The notes: a model not told the origin generated them from the letters alone. 64,000 nt of DNA from Aldrovandia affinis (GCA_029706075.1 JAINUG010000072.1:1295019-1359018), one strand, 5' to 3'; numbered from the stretch's first letter, positions 11,584-24,580 are shown. Translations and numbers: made by a program.

Positions 11584-14342
11584 TACATGGTAGGAACAAT
11601 CATAGTTTGCGCACAAGGTCAGTGCAGTAATACAGCGATAGGCATCATTGTAGGCAGCTGCATACCATACTTATAACACTGGGAAAGAAAAGGTTAGTAA
11701 TTATTATTATTTGATTTTTTTTATGAGAAGGCAGGGATACATATACAAGAAGTGTTGAGCAAGTCAGCAGTGGTGATGACAATAGGCTAGATGTACAGAA
11801 TTCAGTGGTAGTAGAGTCTGAAAAGGTGGGTTTTGAGTCTCTTGCGGAACATCGCAAGTGATTCTGCGGTCCTGACCGATTGAGAATCAAATTCTGCTGC
11901 CACAGGACCAGACTGACAAAATAACTCTGGGGTGAGGTACCAAGAGATGCTGAACTTGGCAGAGCGAGGGAGGACGAGAAAGAAAAGATGGCTCCTTGTC
12001 TTCAGCGCGCCAGACTCGGTATTCCGCTCCAGCCTGATAACCCATTGCCATGCGAGAGCATCCCCACAGCCAATGAGTTCCCCTTGTCGCCACGGTGATG
12101 ACACCCCCAGCCCCCTGTCACATTCCCTGCCAGGAACACAAGTAGCTGTATGTACCCTTAATTACCCAGCGGCTCTCAGCCATGAAAGTGCAATTAACAC
12201 CATTGAATGTCCAGCCCTGGACACTTTGAAGGCAGCATTTACATAAGCGAGTGAGCTCTGAAGCCAGGCATTACGTGCTTGGTGGTACTGCAGCCTGCTG
12301 TGGGCACCAGGGGTTTGGCCCGCTTCCTCTGGAGGAACACGGTCAGGTGCCCTAAGCATTACAGAGCATCTTTGGTTGCCACGTTAATTACAGTAGCAGC
12401 TCATATCCAAAAAAGGCGTAATGACTTCAGGTGTAAGAAAATGTGTACTGTGTGAAAAAGTTCCACGTAAAACTGAATAGCTTGCGGAACATTACACTTA
12501 TTTCATTCGCTAAGCTTTCGGTCAACAGCTTTCGGTCAATGTTGGATGGAACTTTTTCTTACTACTTGAACTCCTGTCTGCGCGGGGGAACATATCTGCA
12601 AGCGTTGACTCAGATTGGTTCACCTTGCGGAGTTGCTGCCATCTCCTCTTATAAAGATTTCCAGTATGAGAGCCAAATCAGAGCTCGATATCTTCCCAAA
12701 AGGTGAAAAAGTGGGTGAGCAATATACAAGCACAGGACAGAAGAGTTTTTACAGCGATTTCATTTAGTTTTATTTTGAATATGCTCACCAAAATGCTGGA
12801 CCTCACTTAAGAGGAGTAAGGTGGTAGCTGGCTGACTGTCTTACACCACCAGTAAGGGGAAATCCTACATTATAAATACGTATCCATTCCCATTTTTATG
12901 ATCCGTATATTATTATACGTTTCCATAAGTATATATAGAATGGCTGCCCTGGCAGGCCATAAATACCACATCAGAAATATTGTTGATGATAATCTAGGCA
13001 GGAACCTGCATGCAGACACATCAAAGGCATCCATTCTCAATTAAGTTACGGCGATCATTGCCCACCTGAATGTGACTGCAGCTTTTTGAAAGTGAGCAAC
13101 AACAAAAACTGAAATGGAGGTGCTACTAAAAAGATTGATTTCTCAATACGATTTGCAACATTTTGGTAGCTACAGTTTCATTTTATGCTTTCTTAATGTT
13201 ATCATTTCATTGAATTATAATAAAAGGTTTAATTTAACCCAATTCAGTAATACTGCCGAAACAAAGAAGCACCTGGAGACTCGAGACATGAACTTCCTGC
13301 CCTCAGCGTCCGAAAGGCCGTCTTCCACCTACCTCACAGCCATGAGTACAACGTGTTTTACTCAGCCTCGAGTATCCATGGCCAGAACTGTATCAATATT
13401 GCAATATTTCTAAGATTGCATCCCCATTTGCATGTTTACAAAAGCCCCTTTGTACCTTATGTAGTGCTCGTGACTGAAAATGGAAATGAACGGGGATGGA
13501 AAATCCAGAAACAGGCTTGGTCTCGTTTCAGTCCGTGTTCAGTGCCTCCGTTTGGGTGCCAGTGTCCAGAGCTCTTCTTTGTTGATATTTAATTTTGGGG
13601 GGGGGGTCAAAAATCTGGGGGAAGTGGTTAGTGGAGACACTGCAGCTTTAAATCATGACCCATTCTGTAGTAAAACGGGGGAAAAATGGCCAATGATGAA
13701 CTATATAACCCTGATACAAATGCAAATAAGCATCATATAAGCATCATAAAGGGGAACAGGAGAGGTGTTTTGTCACTTGGCCCTTTTACCATAATCCTTT
13801 GTGCGGTGGGAGCCTATGGCCTTGTGCTGGCTTGTACAGGCAATCAGTGGAGATGGGAGAGCCTTAATGAGACACAGGCAATAATGAAAGCTGCCCTCTC
13901 TTTAAGACCCTCCGCGCTCTGTCTGTAGGTTGCTTCTCTTGGGTTTACAGTGAGGTACAATGCGGCCCTGCTGCTGCCTCCACATGCGCTACCGGATATT
14001 AACCGCCCCCGAACTGGGGTGCACGCTGCTCACAAAAGGGGACGGGAGAGAACCGCGAAGTACTCGAAACGTGAAAACGTATTTGCCAGAAGAGTGGCCT
14101 TTCTTTTTTTTTTTCTAAAACTGAATATTTGTGAATTCAGCACAGGTGCATTGGAGCTTCCCAATCAGACAGACAAGCATAGCAGAGCAATGTCTGATAT
14201 AGCGAATACAGGTTCTGCTGCTGTACCTGCGTGTATATACTGTAATGGTGGGGTCAATATATTCACATAATTATGCACTCCCATCTAGTGACAGCAAGCA
14301 ATAGCCTAGATAAGATGGGTCTGAAAATGAAGAAAACACTAT
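11584..14342. other. Gene-free sequence
   Basis: I see no coding exon, RNA gene or recognisable transposon here. Short open frames are random in codon content. Confidence 0.4.
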
Positions 14343-14349
14343 AGTAGTA

Positions 14350-14383
<34 letters not shown>
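14343..14383. repeat. (TAG)n(TAA)n microsatellite
   Basis: Three or so TAG units lead into about eleven TAA units. The following 14.4-15.5 kb has no supported gene. Confidence 0.9.
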
Positions 14384-14385
<2 letters not shown>

Positions 14386-15543
14386 TTATGAAGTCTCATT
14401 TTTTCCTTTCTCGGACCAGAGCTCTCAGAATACTGACCAATCACATTAATGGCTGGAGTTCATCAATGATGGATGATGCAGTCAGCCAAACAAAATATAT
14501 TAGCTGTAATTTTACCCTTTATTTAGAGAGACAGGCATATTTTTCATGATGTCACTATTGCTATATTTAATGCTACATATGGAAAAATCTCAAGTGCTAT
14601 CGAAGATTTGTTCATAAATCATAAATAAAGATGGCTTGCTAGATAAAGTCTATAGATATTTTTTTTCCTATCACTTTCCTTTTCTAAAACAGAATTATTA
14701 CATCACAAAATCAATCACAGGAAAAAAAGCTCACAAGCTGGCTGGCATCATACATTTCTGTCTAACTAACCAGTTTTCTAATCCCATACCCTGCTGGGTG
14801 TTTAACATGCTAGATTAGATCCGATCAGACTAGATCAGCATGGTTTAACACCTCGTCCATTGTGGATTCGCTCTCATGCTGTTAAAACAGTTAATTCTAC
14901 CCTTGGCGGATTAGGCCAGTGTTTGTCTGCCAATGTGCAATCGTGCGTTTTATGGTTTTAGTAATGCAGACTCATTTACACGTGTTCACTACATATTTTC
15001 TTAAAGCTATCTGGTTATTGTTTTCATGCTCTGAGGACGATACTATTCCGAAGCCTGGCAGAGTTAGCTGGAGTGGACAAGAGTTGGATTTATCGCCTCC
15101 CCCCTTGTTCTCCCTCCATTAGTAAGCGATATAATTGTCCCTCCGGCCCCCACCTCCTCTCTCTTGTACAGTAGTTCACTCGCTCAGTGGGGTAGCGTTT
15201 CCTCACACTCCACGCACAAAGGGATGCTTGACAATGGCGCACCACGGGGAAAATCCATTACTCAACAAAAAAGGTGGGCAGAAAGAAAAAAAAGGGAAGA
15301 TAAAAAATGGCGAGCAGGAAATGATCTCATATATAATAGCCACCTCTGCGGAAGACTTTACATTTACACCACTAAGGTTTCAAACTTTCCTTATTTGTAT
15401 GTGGTGCTTGTCCGTGCCATATCTGCACTGAGGTGAAACAGAGGGAGAGAGGGAGAGAGAGAGGCAGTACTCCAGAAAATTAAACCCATCCAGAGATGCA
15501 GCCCGCCCCCCCCAAATCAAACCCACACACACATTCAGACCCT

Positions 15544-16028
15544 CCCACTGTGTTCCCTTTGTGTTGGCCATTGTAACAGTTTTGTTTCGGACATATGGAT
15601 GGGTTTAGAGGAGCAGGGCCTCAGCAGCTGAGGCTTTGTCTGGGGTCGCAAAGGTTGCAGGGATTGTGTTCCTGACTAATTCCCCCTTTCAGTGTCTTCA
15701 GATCAGAGTCTATAATGATCCAGGCAGCACAGCATGGGGATTATCATGCAGCTAGGACATGTGGCGGGAGAGGAGGGCGAGAGCTGGAAACAGAACGAGA
15801 GAGAGGAACCTCCAGAGAGACAGTAACCACTGTGCTATTCTTACACACAAACTTTCAATAATTCCCAGTGTCAGTCACCAACTCACCCCCTCCTCCCCCT
15901 GCCCTGCCCCCCTTGCCCCCACCTTTCCGCCTCATCTCCCTGCATGCAGCTTGAGCAAACACTATTAAGACAGAAAGCCCATGCACTGAAGAGAGAGCAT
16001 GTAATTACATGTTTAGTGAAAAACTTCA
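15544..16028 (+). repeat. Inverted duplication A, left arm
   Basis: About 485 bp matching the reverse complement of 22481-22964 with only four or five differences (about 99% by eye). It includes TTCTTACACACAAACTTTC and CATGTAATTACATG. The flanks show weaker similarity: 15472-15505 resembles the reverse complement of 23358-23397, and sequence past 16028 resembles that past 22481 on the opposite strand. No coding frame is convincing; both arms share a short Arg-rich frame only because they are near-identical DNA. Confidence 0.9.
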
Positions 16029-16879
16029 GTGGAAACCCACTTGTCTTCGTCGGGCCCAACAACCTTGATGATCTCAGGGTGTCCTCAGAGATGCCAGGCT
16101 TTTTCTGAATGTATCCCCTGTCTGCAATCCAATATTAGAATGGTTCTTAGCCCCTTTCTTCGTATCAAATATGAAAATGTACTTCTAGTAATAAAATGTA
16201 GTATAATGATCAGAACTGAAGCAAGGAATAGTAAGACATTTTATATACTACTTATATATGCATCCATCTCCTGAACTTTAATGGACTATAGGAAAATAAA
16301 TGCACTCATTTGGTTAGAGCAAGCTAATGATATGTTAAATCCTTGATGTAGACACTGAACCACAAAATATAATTAACTACCATTGTTTTTGATTGAAGCA
16401 TATTCTTTACTGAAAAATTCCATAGATTTCACTTTTTCATGTATTAATCACAATACATGTTTGTGCAGCATCTAGACATACAGTGCCCCTTTAAAGTCTA
16501 CACCCTCTCAAAAATGTCACCTTTTTGCCTTACAGCCTGAAATGAAAACTTAAATCAAGACTTTTTCCACCTTTACTTACACATTTTACCCTACAACTTC
16601 CAAGTGAAAAAGAAATGCTCCAAATTCCATTAATTAAAAACAAAAAATGAGAATAACTTTGATTGATAAGTCTACACACTGCTGAGTTAGTACTTGGTAG
16701 AAGCAACCTTTGGTTGAATTACCAGATTTGCACACCACGATTGGGCAACGTTTGCCCATTGTTCCTCATAGTTCAATCAGATTGTGTGGGGTACCATTGA
16801 TGGACTGTGCAATTCAAGTCATTCCACAAGTTTTCAACAGGATTTAGGTCAGGGCTCTGATTAGGCCACTAAAGGACAT

Positions 16880-17333
16880 TCACCTTTTTGTTTTTAGCCA
16901 TTCCACTGTTGCTTTAGCTGTGTGCTTTGGGTCGTTGTCATGCTGAAAGGTGAACCTCCTTTCCAATTTTAATTTTCTTGCAGAGGGCAGCAGGTTTTCC
17001 TCAATATTTTTTCTGTATTTGTCTCCATCCATTTCCCCTTCTATCCTGACAAGTGCCCCAGTCCCTGCTGATGAGAAACACCCCCATAACAGAATGCTGC
17101 CACCACCATGCTTTACAGTAGGGATGGTGATGTGCTGTATTGGGTTTTCTCCAAACGTAACGTATTGACAAAATGTCTGTCTTGGTTTCATCCAAACACA
17201 ACACTTTTTGCCACACGGCTTCAGAATCTTCAGCGTACCTCAAACAGGACTGAATGTGGACTTTCTTTGTGTAGTTTCTTTCCATCCTACCATACAGACC
17301 AGAATTGTGGAGAACTTTCTGTATTGTTGACAC
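16880..17333 (-). pseudogene. Tc1-like transposase, DDE domain remnant
   Basis: Two overlapping frames spell conserved Tc1 transposase segments: [13 protein letters not shown] (first catalytic Asp), [20 protein letters not shown], and [20 protein letters not shown] (second catalytic Asp). Stops and frameshifts separate them and the Glu-containing end is degraded. Inactive. Confidence 0.85.
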
Positions 17334-18382
17334 TAGGCATGGGACGGTATGAGATTTTGACTTAATGATAACCTTGGGAAAAAATACCGCGGTATACCAT
17401 TACCACGGTATTAGCGCGGCGGCGGCGCACCTCTAAAATCTGGGTAAAAAAACTAACAGATTTTTTTTACGATTTCTTTTATTTTAACAGAATATTTGTT
17501 CAATATTTTTGTAAACTTTATACTGTAAAACTATTATTTTCTGAAAAATAAAACACTTCAAAATAAAATTCTAAATAAATGCAATGAGCCTAATCCTGCA
17601 GCTCTACAACCATAGGCATAGCTAGGTTTCACTTTCTAATCCACACATTTGCTGCTCACTCTCTCAGTCCAGGTTTTTATGGAGAAACGTGAGCATGTTC
17701 ACCTTCACAGGATTTAGTTTGCAGCGGTGAGGTGAGAGGATGCGTTAGTAATCAGCTAGCTTTCCCCCCCTAACGTTACTTCACTGAGCGAACGTCTTGC
17801 CGTGTTATCTGCCTTGCTAACTATCCTATAGTATTTATTTCACTAATGTTAGCTAGCAAGGCACCTAAGTATTGCTAAAGACTACGTTACCTTGAACTTG
17901 GCTAGGAGTGTTGGGTGGTGATCCCGGAGATGCGTTATCAGGCATGTTTTACATGTTGGGGCACCTTCCTCCTCCAAGTTGCCTTCTGTGTTTTTCTTGT
18001 ATCCAAAATATTCCCATACTGCTGATTTAGTCTTTTTGGACGGGGGATACAGTTCGGGTGGTTCACCTCCTATTTCGAACCTGGCTGCCATGACTGAATC
18101 AACGTGGAGCAGACGACAAATCTCACTGACTCCACAACTGACTCCGCCGCGCAATGCCGCCATAAGTAGAATTCTGCACCAAGTGAAATTCGAATCTCAA
18201 TTACCTTAGGTTCGTTTTCGGGGGTGCATAGATTTTCGGCATAGCATTATTATTATTTTTTTGCTTCTTTTAATAAAAAATACCGTAGAGCATATACCGT
18301 GGAAACGAAATGTTTGTAGTTAGTTATACCGTGGCCTGTTATACCGCGGTATACCATTATTACGGTAACCGTCCCATGCCTA
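17334..18382 (-). mobile_element. hAT-type non-autonomous transposon nested in the Tc1-like copy
   Basis: A 1049-bp insertion with inverted ends TAGGCATGGGACGGT and ACCGTCCCATGCCTA and an exact 8-bp target-site duplication, GTTGACAC, at 17326-17333 and 18383-18390. Eight-bp duplications are diagnostic of hAT elements. Subterminal TACCGCGGTATACC motifs recur at both ends. Confidence 0.9.
17882..18163 (-). pseudogene. hAT transposase N-terminal fragment (BED-type zinc finger region)
   Basis: Within the hAT insertion a minus-strand frame encodes KKTKSAVWEYFGYKKN, a Cys pair (PTCKTC), and ITHLRDHHP, matching the layout of a BED zinc finger at the start of hAT transposases. The rest of the transposase is missing, so the element depends on another copy. 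Confidence 0.7.
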
Positions 18383-18441
18383 GTTGACACATACTCCTTC
18401 ACATTTGCCATTGGTCTCTTGGTAGCATCTGATCAGTCTCC

Positions 18442-18654
18442 TTATTTGTCAAGCTCGTTGTCTAGCTTGGACGGACGGCCTGATATAGGCAAGATCCTGG
18501 TGGTGCCATGCACCTTCCATTTCTTAATTATGCTCCTTTTGATCATGCTCCAAGGGATATTTAAAGCCTTTGAAATCTCTCTATACCCATTTCCTGATAT
18601 GTGCTTTTCCACAACTCTATTCCTGAGTTCTTTTGAAAGGTCCTTGTTGCTCAT
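18442..18654 (-). pseudogene. Tc1-like transposase, N-terminal HTH remnant
   Basis: The minus-strand frame MSNKDLSKELRNRVVEKHIS through GRPSKLDNELDK is the Tc1 paired-like DNA-binding domain with its GRPSKL linker. The remainder lies on the far side of the hAT insertion. Confidence 0.85.
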
Positions 18655-18996
18655 GGTGGATTATTTACTCTGAAATGCACTACCCAGCAGTGGAATCCTC
18701 TAGGAACAGCTGATTTTATTCTGAAGTAATCATAATCACTACAATTGCACACAGGTGGAGGCCAATTAGCTTGTTGTGTGATCTGGAAGGTGATTGGTTA
18801 ATCACCAATCACTTTTTTAATTTTTGTTAATTAATGTTCAGAAATGTTGAGAGTATTTTTTACACTTGGAAGTTGTAGGGTAAAATGTGTAAATAAAGGT
18901 GGGAAAAGTCTGATTTAATATGTTTTAATTTCAGGCTGTGAGGCAACAAAAGGTTACATTTTTGAGATGGGGTGTAGACTTTAAAGGGGCTCTGTA

Positions 18997-20810
18997 TATC
19001 AATGATGCTACCTAGTATGATTATGATGACTACCAACATATAATTTCACAGCTGTGCCTCGACAGTACAATAGAAAAGGAATATTAATAGCCTACATTTT
19101 GTGGTTCCTTTCCAAAACAAAGTTAGATTTTCCTTCAGATTATACATTTTGAAGAATAGTTTTCTCCCTATTATCTTGAAATGACACTAATAATTTATAC
19201 ATAAAATGATAAATGGTGCTTAAGTACTCCCTATTAAATTTTCTGTCAATTCTGAAGAACGCAATCAAGCACGAGTCTCCTCCGAAATAATATTCATAGT
19301 CATAATAATAAAAATAATAAAAACACTCCATAGTACAGCAACAATCTCACTGAGATTCAAACTTGCTTTTAATTTGCAATTAAATCTACAAAGACCTCAG
19401 AATGAAATCAAGCATAAAGACTGACCAAAGACCAGACCTAAGAAGGATGAATCCCCCACACCAGACCTAAGACAGAGAGTCTAACTCGTAGAAGCATAAA
19501 AACCCCTTTCCTTGCCTTCATCTATTTGCCTATTTGCTATTTGAACTTGGAATTCAGGAACTGAAAATACTTTGCATCAAATAGACTGACGACTTCTGTG
19601 GTTTGTCAAGCCAGCATTGGCACTTGGTGTTGTTGCCATAATCTGCCATGAATATTTCAGAAAACAGAGTTTATTTAGTTGACTTTCAGTAAATGAAAGG
19701 CTCAGGACAATGCCGTGTAGGAATTGATCTACAAACAACCGGTAGATCTTAGGTCATCAGGGCTTTACAGGAAGAAGTGAAGCATCCTAGCTAGCGGTAG
19801 AGAACCAGAGGATGAGGTTTTGTTTTTGACAGAGGGACTGGAGGCATACATTATATGGTGAACATCCCTCATACACAGAAACCCGGGTTCAATATGGCAT
19901 TTTAAACACCCATTTATACCATACCGCAAACCCGGGAATATACCTTGTTGCCATTGTTTACATCAGTCCCAGGTTTGAAAGTAATGTTCAATAAACGTCA
20001 CATCTGAATACTAGCCCAGCTAGAGTGAGAATCCCCATTAACAAAAAAGCTAGCTAGCCGCTCATTAAAACCACTGGCCAGTTTATAACATTGAGGCTAG
20101 TCAAATGTTGAGTGATAGTAAACACACGGAGGTGAAGACCCTAAAAGACAGACATTAACACTTTGGGACATAGCGTTACACAAATGCACAACCAATCATT
20201 TTATTATTTTTATCCCTTCTTGGTTCCCCATTTGTTGAGCTAGAGGAGATCGCTCCTAGGTTTTCATATTCTAACAGTAGCTAAGAATTTTTTGTGCAAA
20301 TGCTTCGTGTGCTAAATAAGAAACCCAAGTTGCCCTTTTATACTGAAGCCAACACGCCAATCCATCATGTCAGACCCACATGTTGACCTGGGTCAAATTT
20401 ACACAAAAGCTGTGTAAAAAAAGGACCATTTACACAAAAACTGAACCTGGTCATAACTCGTGTTACTATGTTGGTGTAAAAGGGGTATTAGTAAGCTGTT
20501 CTCCAGATGGTGTGGGGTGGAGTCAGGGTCCATTGGCAATGAAATGATGGTTTGTGACTCATCCTGTATCATCCCATTTAAAAATGACAAGCAAATGCAT
20601 TGAGCTGAGCACTAAGCTGGCCTTGTATGTGCCAACAAGATGTCTATGGTCCCATAGTGGATGACCCCAACCTCCAGCAGGTTTCAATCAGAATTCAAAC
20701 AGTCTTTAAACCAGAGCCTCCAGTTACGTTAAGGCAGTAGGTCAGGGAGGCACAGGCAGTATCGTGAACGGCTTCACTGTGGAGGTGGTAGGACAGGAGA
20801 TCAACATCTC
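18997..20810. other. Gene-free sequence with a weak palindromic repeat
   Basis: No coding exon is supported. ACCCGGGTTCAATATGGCAT and CAAACCCGGGAATATACC at 19882-19945, and a ACCTGGGTCAAATTTACAC block at 20390, look like fragments of an unclassified DNA transposon. Confidence 0.3.
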
Positions 20811-21043
20811 ACATTTACATTACATTTACATTCATGCATTTAGCAGACGCTCTTATCCAGAGCGACTTACACGGTTTACATTTCTTTACATACAATCCAT
20901 TTATACAGCTGGATATTTTACTGAAGCAATTCAGGTTAAGTACCTTGCTCAAGGGTACAACGGCAATGCCCCACCTGGGAATTGAACCAGCAACCTCTGA
21001 GTTACAAGCCCAGTTCCCTAACCATTACACTACACTGTCGCCC
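20811..21043 (-). mobile_element. tRNA-derived SINE, near full length
   Basis: On the minus strand: a tRNA-like head with GTAATGGTTAGGGAACTGGG and box-B-like GGTTCAATTCCC, a central CCTTGAGCAAGGTACTTAAC domain as in V-SINEs, and a 3' tail GCGTCTGCTAAATG. The same family occurs complete at 55952-56164. Confidence 0.85.
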
Positions 21044-22480
21044 ATCTCTGTGGATAAGTGGCTGGGATCTGACGAGGAATCTTTAGAGATGAAGGTGGCT
21101 GCACAGCGCTGGAAGAAACCTTGGGGTGACTGTCCTGGGGTAGGCAGCTTTGACCCTGGGAAGGGCCTGTCTTTTGGACAAGCTCCTAGAAGACTGCCAC
21201 AGTGAAGACCACAAGGCAAGTGAAGAGGCAAAGTGAAGACCCCGGTCCAAGGAATGGAGGAAGAGATGGAGTGGCAGTCAACTAAAACACTGGTCCAGAA
21301 GATTGGTCCAATTCTCTTTGCCCCTGCAGAGCAATAACCCTTGCATACTGCACCAGCCGAACGCCTCCTTGCTGTTGCCTAATTGTACATCAGGAGATAT
21401 GCCATCTTGTCCTGAGAAGAAAAAAACAAAGCAAAAAAATGGGCAAACGGTGAAAGCCAGTAGAGGACAGACATTGTTTTTGAAGATGGAAAAATCCATT
21501 CACAAACAATCTGCTCTCAACATTTTATATTTAAAATGAGGCTAAAAGATTCAAACATTTCTGTATAGTGCCTTCATCAGTGAAATGATGTTGTGTGCTG
21601 ATGGCAGGCTTATAGACCCAACTCTAAAGTGTCACCACTGGTGTACAAGCTAATTAGAGAGAAACTACCAATCAGAACCTCTATTTTCAGGTATGCTATT
21701 AATGAATATAGACAGAAGAATAAAAGGGCAATTGTTAGCTGTGCAGGTAAATTCTGGGATTCCATACTGACTGAACACAGTGAAACAAGTAGCTATGGAA
21801 CTTTCTGTCTCACAACTGGGGTGTGCTGACCTCTCCAGGGCTCGCTATATAGTTGTATCGGTAGAATCATATATGTGTTCGAGGGGCTATAAATTTTTCG
21901 CGCATATAAACGAAGTCTCAGTTGAAAAGATGCGAAATGGCAGGGCCGATTTTTTCTCCCAGTCCAGCCCTGATTAAGTCTCAAAGCTACACGTTTACTG
22001 GTACTGGCACAGTCAGGGTTTGGTTCAGGACTGTGAGACATATCACTGCACTGAGGGCTAATGCTTTAACTGAATATGCCGGCCAACAGCCCAAATCATA
22101 ATTTTTTATTATATATTTTATAGTTTGCCTAGGATTTAGCATTTCATCGTATTCACTGTATCTAAAGGAGTATATTTATTTTTCAATAGTTGAACATTTC
22201 AGTTCAGAATGGGGGTAGAGGTAAAGGGAGGAGGGGGGGTTCATTGCTTTATTAAGAGGACAGAGATGTTTTTCTAGGGCTATTTTTGATTTTTTCCCCT
22301 TCCATTTCATTCATTCTCATTCTAGGTAATTGAGTCATGATTTTTAATGTGTTTACTGAAAGCCTTCATGTTTGATTTCAAGAAATAAATTTCCTGATTG
22401 AAGATGGATCTCTAAATAATAGCAAAGACCGGCATCTCTGTGAACCCTCGTGTGCACCAAGGCTGATGTACTACATGTGA
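21044..22480. other. Gene-free sequence
   Basis: No exon or transposon is recognised. Sequence next to 22481 keeps faint similarity to the inner flank of the 15.5-kb duplication arm. Confidence 0.35.
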
Positions 22481-22964
22481 TGAAGTTTTTCACTAAACAT
22501 GTAATTACATGCTCTCTCTTCAGTGCATGGGCTTTCTGTCTTAATAGTGTTTGCTCAAGCTGCATGCAGGGAGATGAGGCGGAAAGGTGGGGGCAAAGGG
22601 GGCAGGGCAGGGGGAGGAGGGGTGAGTTGTTGACTGACACTGGGAATTATTGAAAGTTTGTGTGTAAGAATAGCACAGTGGTTACTGTCTCTCTGGAGGT
22701 TCCTCTCTCTCGTTCTGTTTCCAGCTCTCGCTCTCCTCTCCCGCCACATGTCCTAGCTGCATGATAATCCCCATGCTGTGCTGCCTGGATCATTATAGAC
22801 TCTGATCTGAAGACACTGAAAGGGGGAATTAGTCAGGAACACAATCCCTGCAACCTTTGCGACCCCAGACAAAGCCTCAGCTGCTGAGGCCCTGCTCCTC
22901 TAAACCCATCCATATGTCCGAAACAAAACTGTTACAATGGCCAACACAAAGGGAACACAGTGGG
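22481..22964 (-). repeat. Inverted duplication A, right arm
   Basis: Reverse-complement partner of 15544-16028, differing at only a few positions: a G/A, an A/C, a C/T and one C indel in a C-rich run. It is separated from the left arm by about 6.45 kb that includes the nested transposons. Confidence 0.9.
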
Positions 22965-23289
22965 TAGGAAGGTGGAAGGTGTGTGTACGTGTATGCTTGT
23001 GTGTGTATGTGCGTGCGTATGCAGGTGTGCTCGCGTGCATGTGTGTGCATGTATGTTTGTGCGTGCATGCATGTGTAAGCTTGTGCTCGCGTGTGCGCAC
23101 GCATGTGCATGCTTGTGTATGTATGCGAGTGTGTGTGCATGTATTGTGTGTGTATGTGCGTATATATGCTTGCATGTGCGTGCATGCACGTGTATGCTTG
23201 TGCTTGCATGTGTGTGCACATGTCTATGCCTGTGTGTATACTTGTATGTATATGTGTGTGTGTATGTGTGTGCATGCGCATGCGCATGC

Positions 23290-23323
<34 letters not shown>

Positions 23324-23340
23324 TGTGTGTGTGTATGGGG
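22965..23340. repeat. Degenerate TG-rich array
   Basis: About 375 bp of (TG)n with GCATG, CGTGC and TATG variants. It sits where the other duplication arm has only a short CACACACA, so it is a local expansion within the arm. The long open frames here are repeat products. Confidence 0.9.
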
Positions 23341-23435
23341 TGGATGCAGGAAAAGGAGGGCATAGCTGAATGGATTTAATTTTCTGGATTACTGCCTTCA
23401 GTTTTGATGACAATGTATGGATTGCTAACATTGTA

Positions 23436-23458
23436 TGTGTGTGTGTGTGTGTGTGTGT
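23436..23458. repeat. (TG)n microsatellite
   Basis: A short perfect TG tract beside duplication block B. The partner block has (CA)n in the equivalent place at 28114-28138. Confidence 0.9.
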
Positions 23459-23520
23459 ATGTTTTTTGGGGGGATGGGTGTCATGCGGGTGTCATGCACC
23501 GCTCTCACTGTGTTCCTCTA

Positions 23521-23685
23521 TGGCAATGCTAATGGTTAAGAGACAGCTGTCACCTTGCATGGAACATGATTACTCCTGAAGGAGAAAAAGAAAAAAAACA
23601 AAGGCTGAGAATAAATAGGTTTGCCTATTATCTTCTGGCCTTGCTGTGCTCTGGTCCTTGAAATCGTGAATTTAAATGTAGCCCC
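23521..23685 (-). repeat. Inverted duplication B, left copy
   Basis: Its reverse complement aligns over its whole length with 27907-28069 at roughly 80-85% identity by eye. Nearly invariant cores are ATAGGCAAACCTATTTATTC, TCAGCCTTTG, AAGGTGACAGCTGTC and CCATTAGCATTGC. Noncoding. Confidence 0.8.
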
Positions 23686-24360
23686 CAAGACCGGGAGGAA
23701 AAGGATAGAAAATATAAATGAATGTAATATTTATAACAAAAGGAGCATTTGAAAAGCAGAGATGATGTATTGTTTTGAAGCTTGTTGAGGCTCATGTTGA
23801 TTATATATTTTTCAAACTAAGAATCCATATGATCTCAATTTAACTGCAGTTTATCAACATAGTGTTGACTATTTAACATATTGCATATTCAAGAGCCCTT
23901 AATGTGTCTTTCATCCATTCTACCATGCATGTTTACATGTATATGCAAGTTTAAACAATTCAGCTTTATGTTGTACAAAAAGCTGTAGGTTAAAAGCAAG
24001 GAGGATCTGTCAATTACCACAAAAAAAATAATACTAGTTAAATGCCATAATTTATGTGTATACTCCACACAGATTTGCTTTGTAATAACTGTAGCATTCA
24101 GTTCATGTCCTGGAACCAAAGAGTCTTTCATATTAAGATCATCAGTTTCAGTCAAAGCGAGAGCAAAGTCTGATTAAAAGGGGACACCTGGGTCTTTTTA
24201 GAGTGCCCACAACATTTTACTGGATTTCTAGTGCTCTCTGCAAAGGTTTTGAATTTCTCACTTATGATCAGATTTGGGTATCTCAAGTCCTTTGTAATGT
24301 ATCACATCTGGTAAAGTAAGGTCAGGGAATTGTTTCTGGGTGGGAACATTTTCATCTTTA

Positions 24361-24493
<133 letters not shown>

Positions 24494-24528
24494 TATACCA
24501 AATAATGGAAATTAAAAATATGCCTACA

Positions 24529-24580
24529 GCATTGCCAGCATTGCCAGCATTGCCAGCATTGCCAGCATTGCCAGCATTGC
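24529..24580. repeat. 9-bp minisatellite CAGCATTGC
   Basis: Almost six perfect tandem copies of a 9-mer. The unit length keeps a frame open (Leu-Pro-Ala repeats), but nothing else supports coding. Confidence 0.95.

Larger units (their letters stand above)
16481..18994 (-). mobile_element. Tc1-like transposon, interrupted by a hAT-type insertion
   Basis: Terminal inverted repeats start CAGTGCCCCTTTAAAGTCTA on the left, mirrored by TAGACTTTAAAGGGGCTCTG on the right, with TA on both sides (16479-16480 and 18995-18996), as expected for Tc1/mariner. Minus-strand fragments encode a Tc1-type transposase: an N-terminal HTH part (LSKELRNRVVEKHISGNGYR, 18442-18654) and catalytic-domain parts with LDETKTD and [11 protein letters not shown] (16880-17333). 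Frames are broken. The insertion at 17334-18382 splits it. Confidence 0.9.

Noticed and set aside
15759-15968. Conserved Arg-rich frame shared by 15.8 kb and 22.6 kb
   Set aside because: The two frames are alike because the DNA is duplicated at about 99%. There is no evidence of selection on the protein, and the differences include a frame-changing indel.
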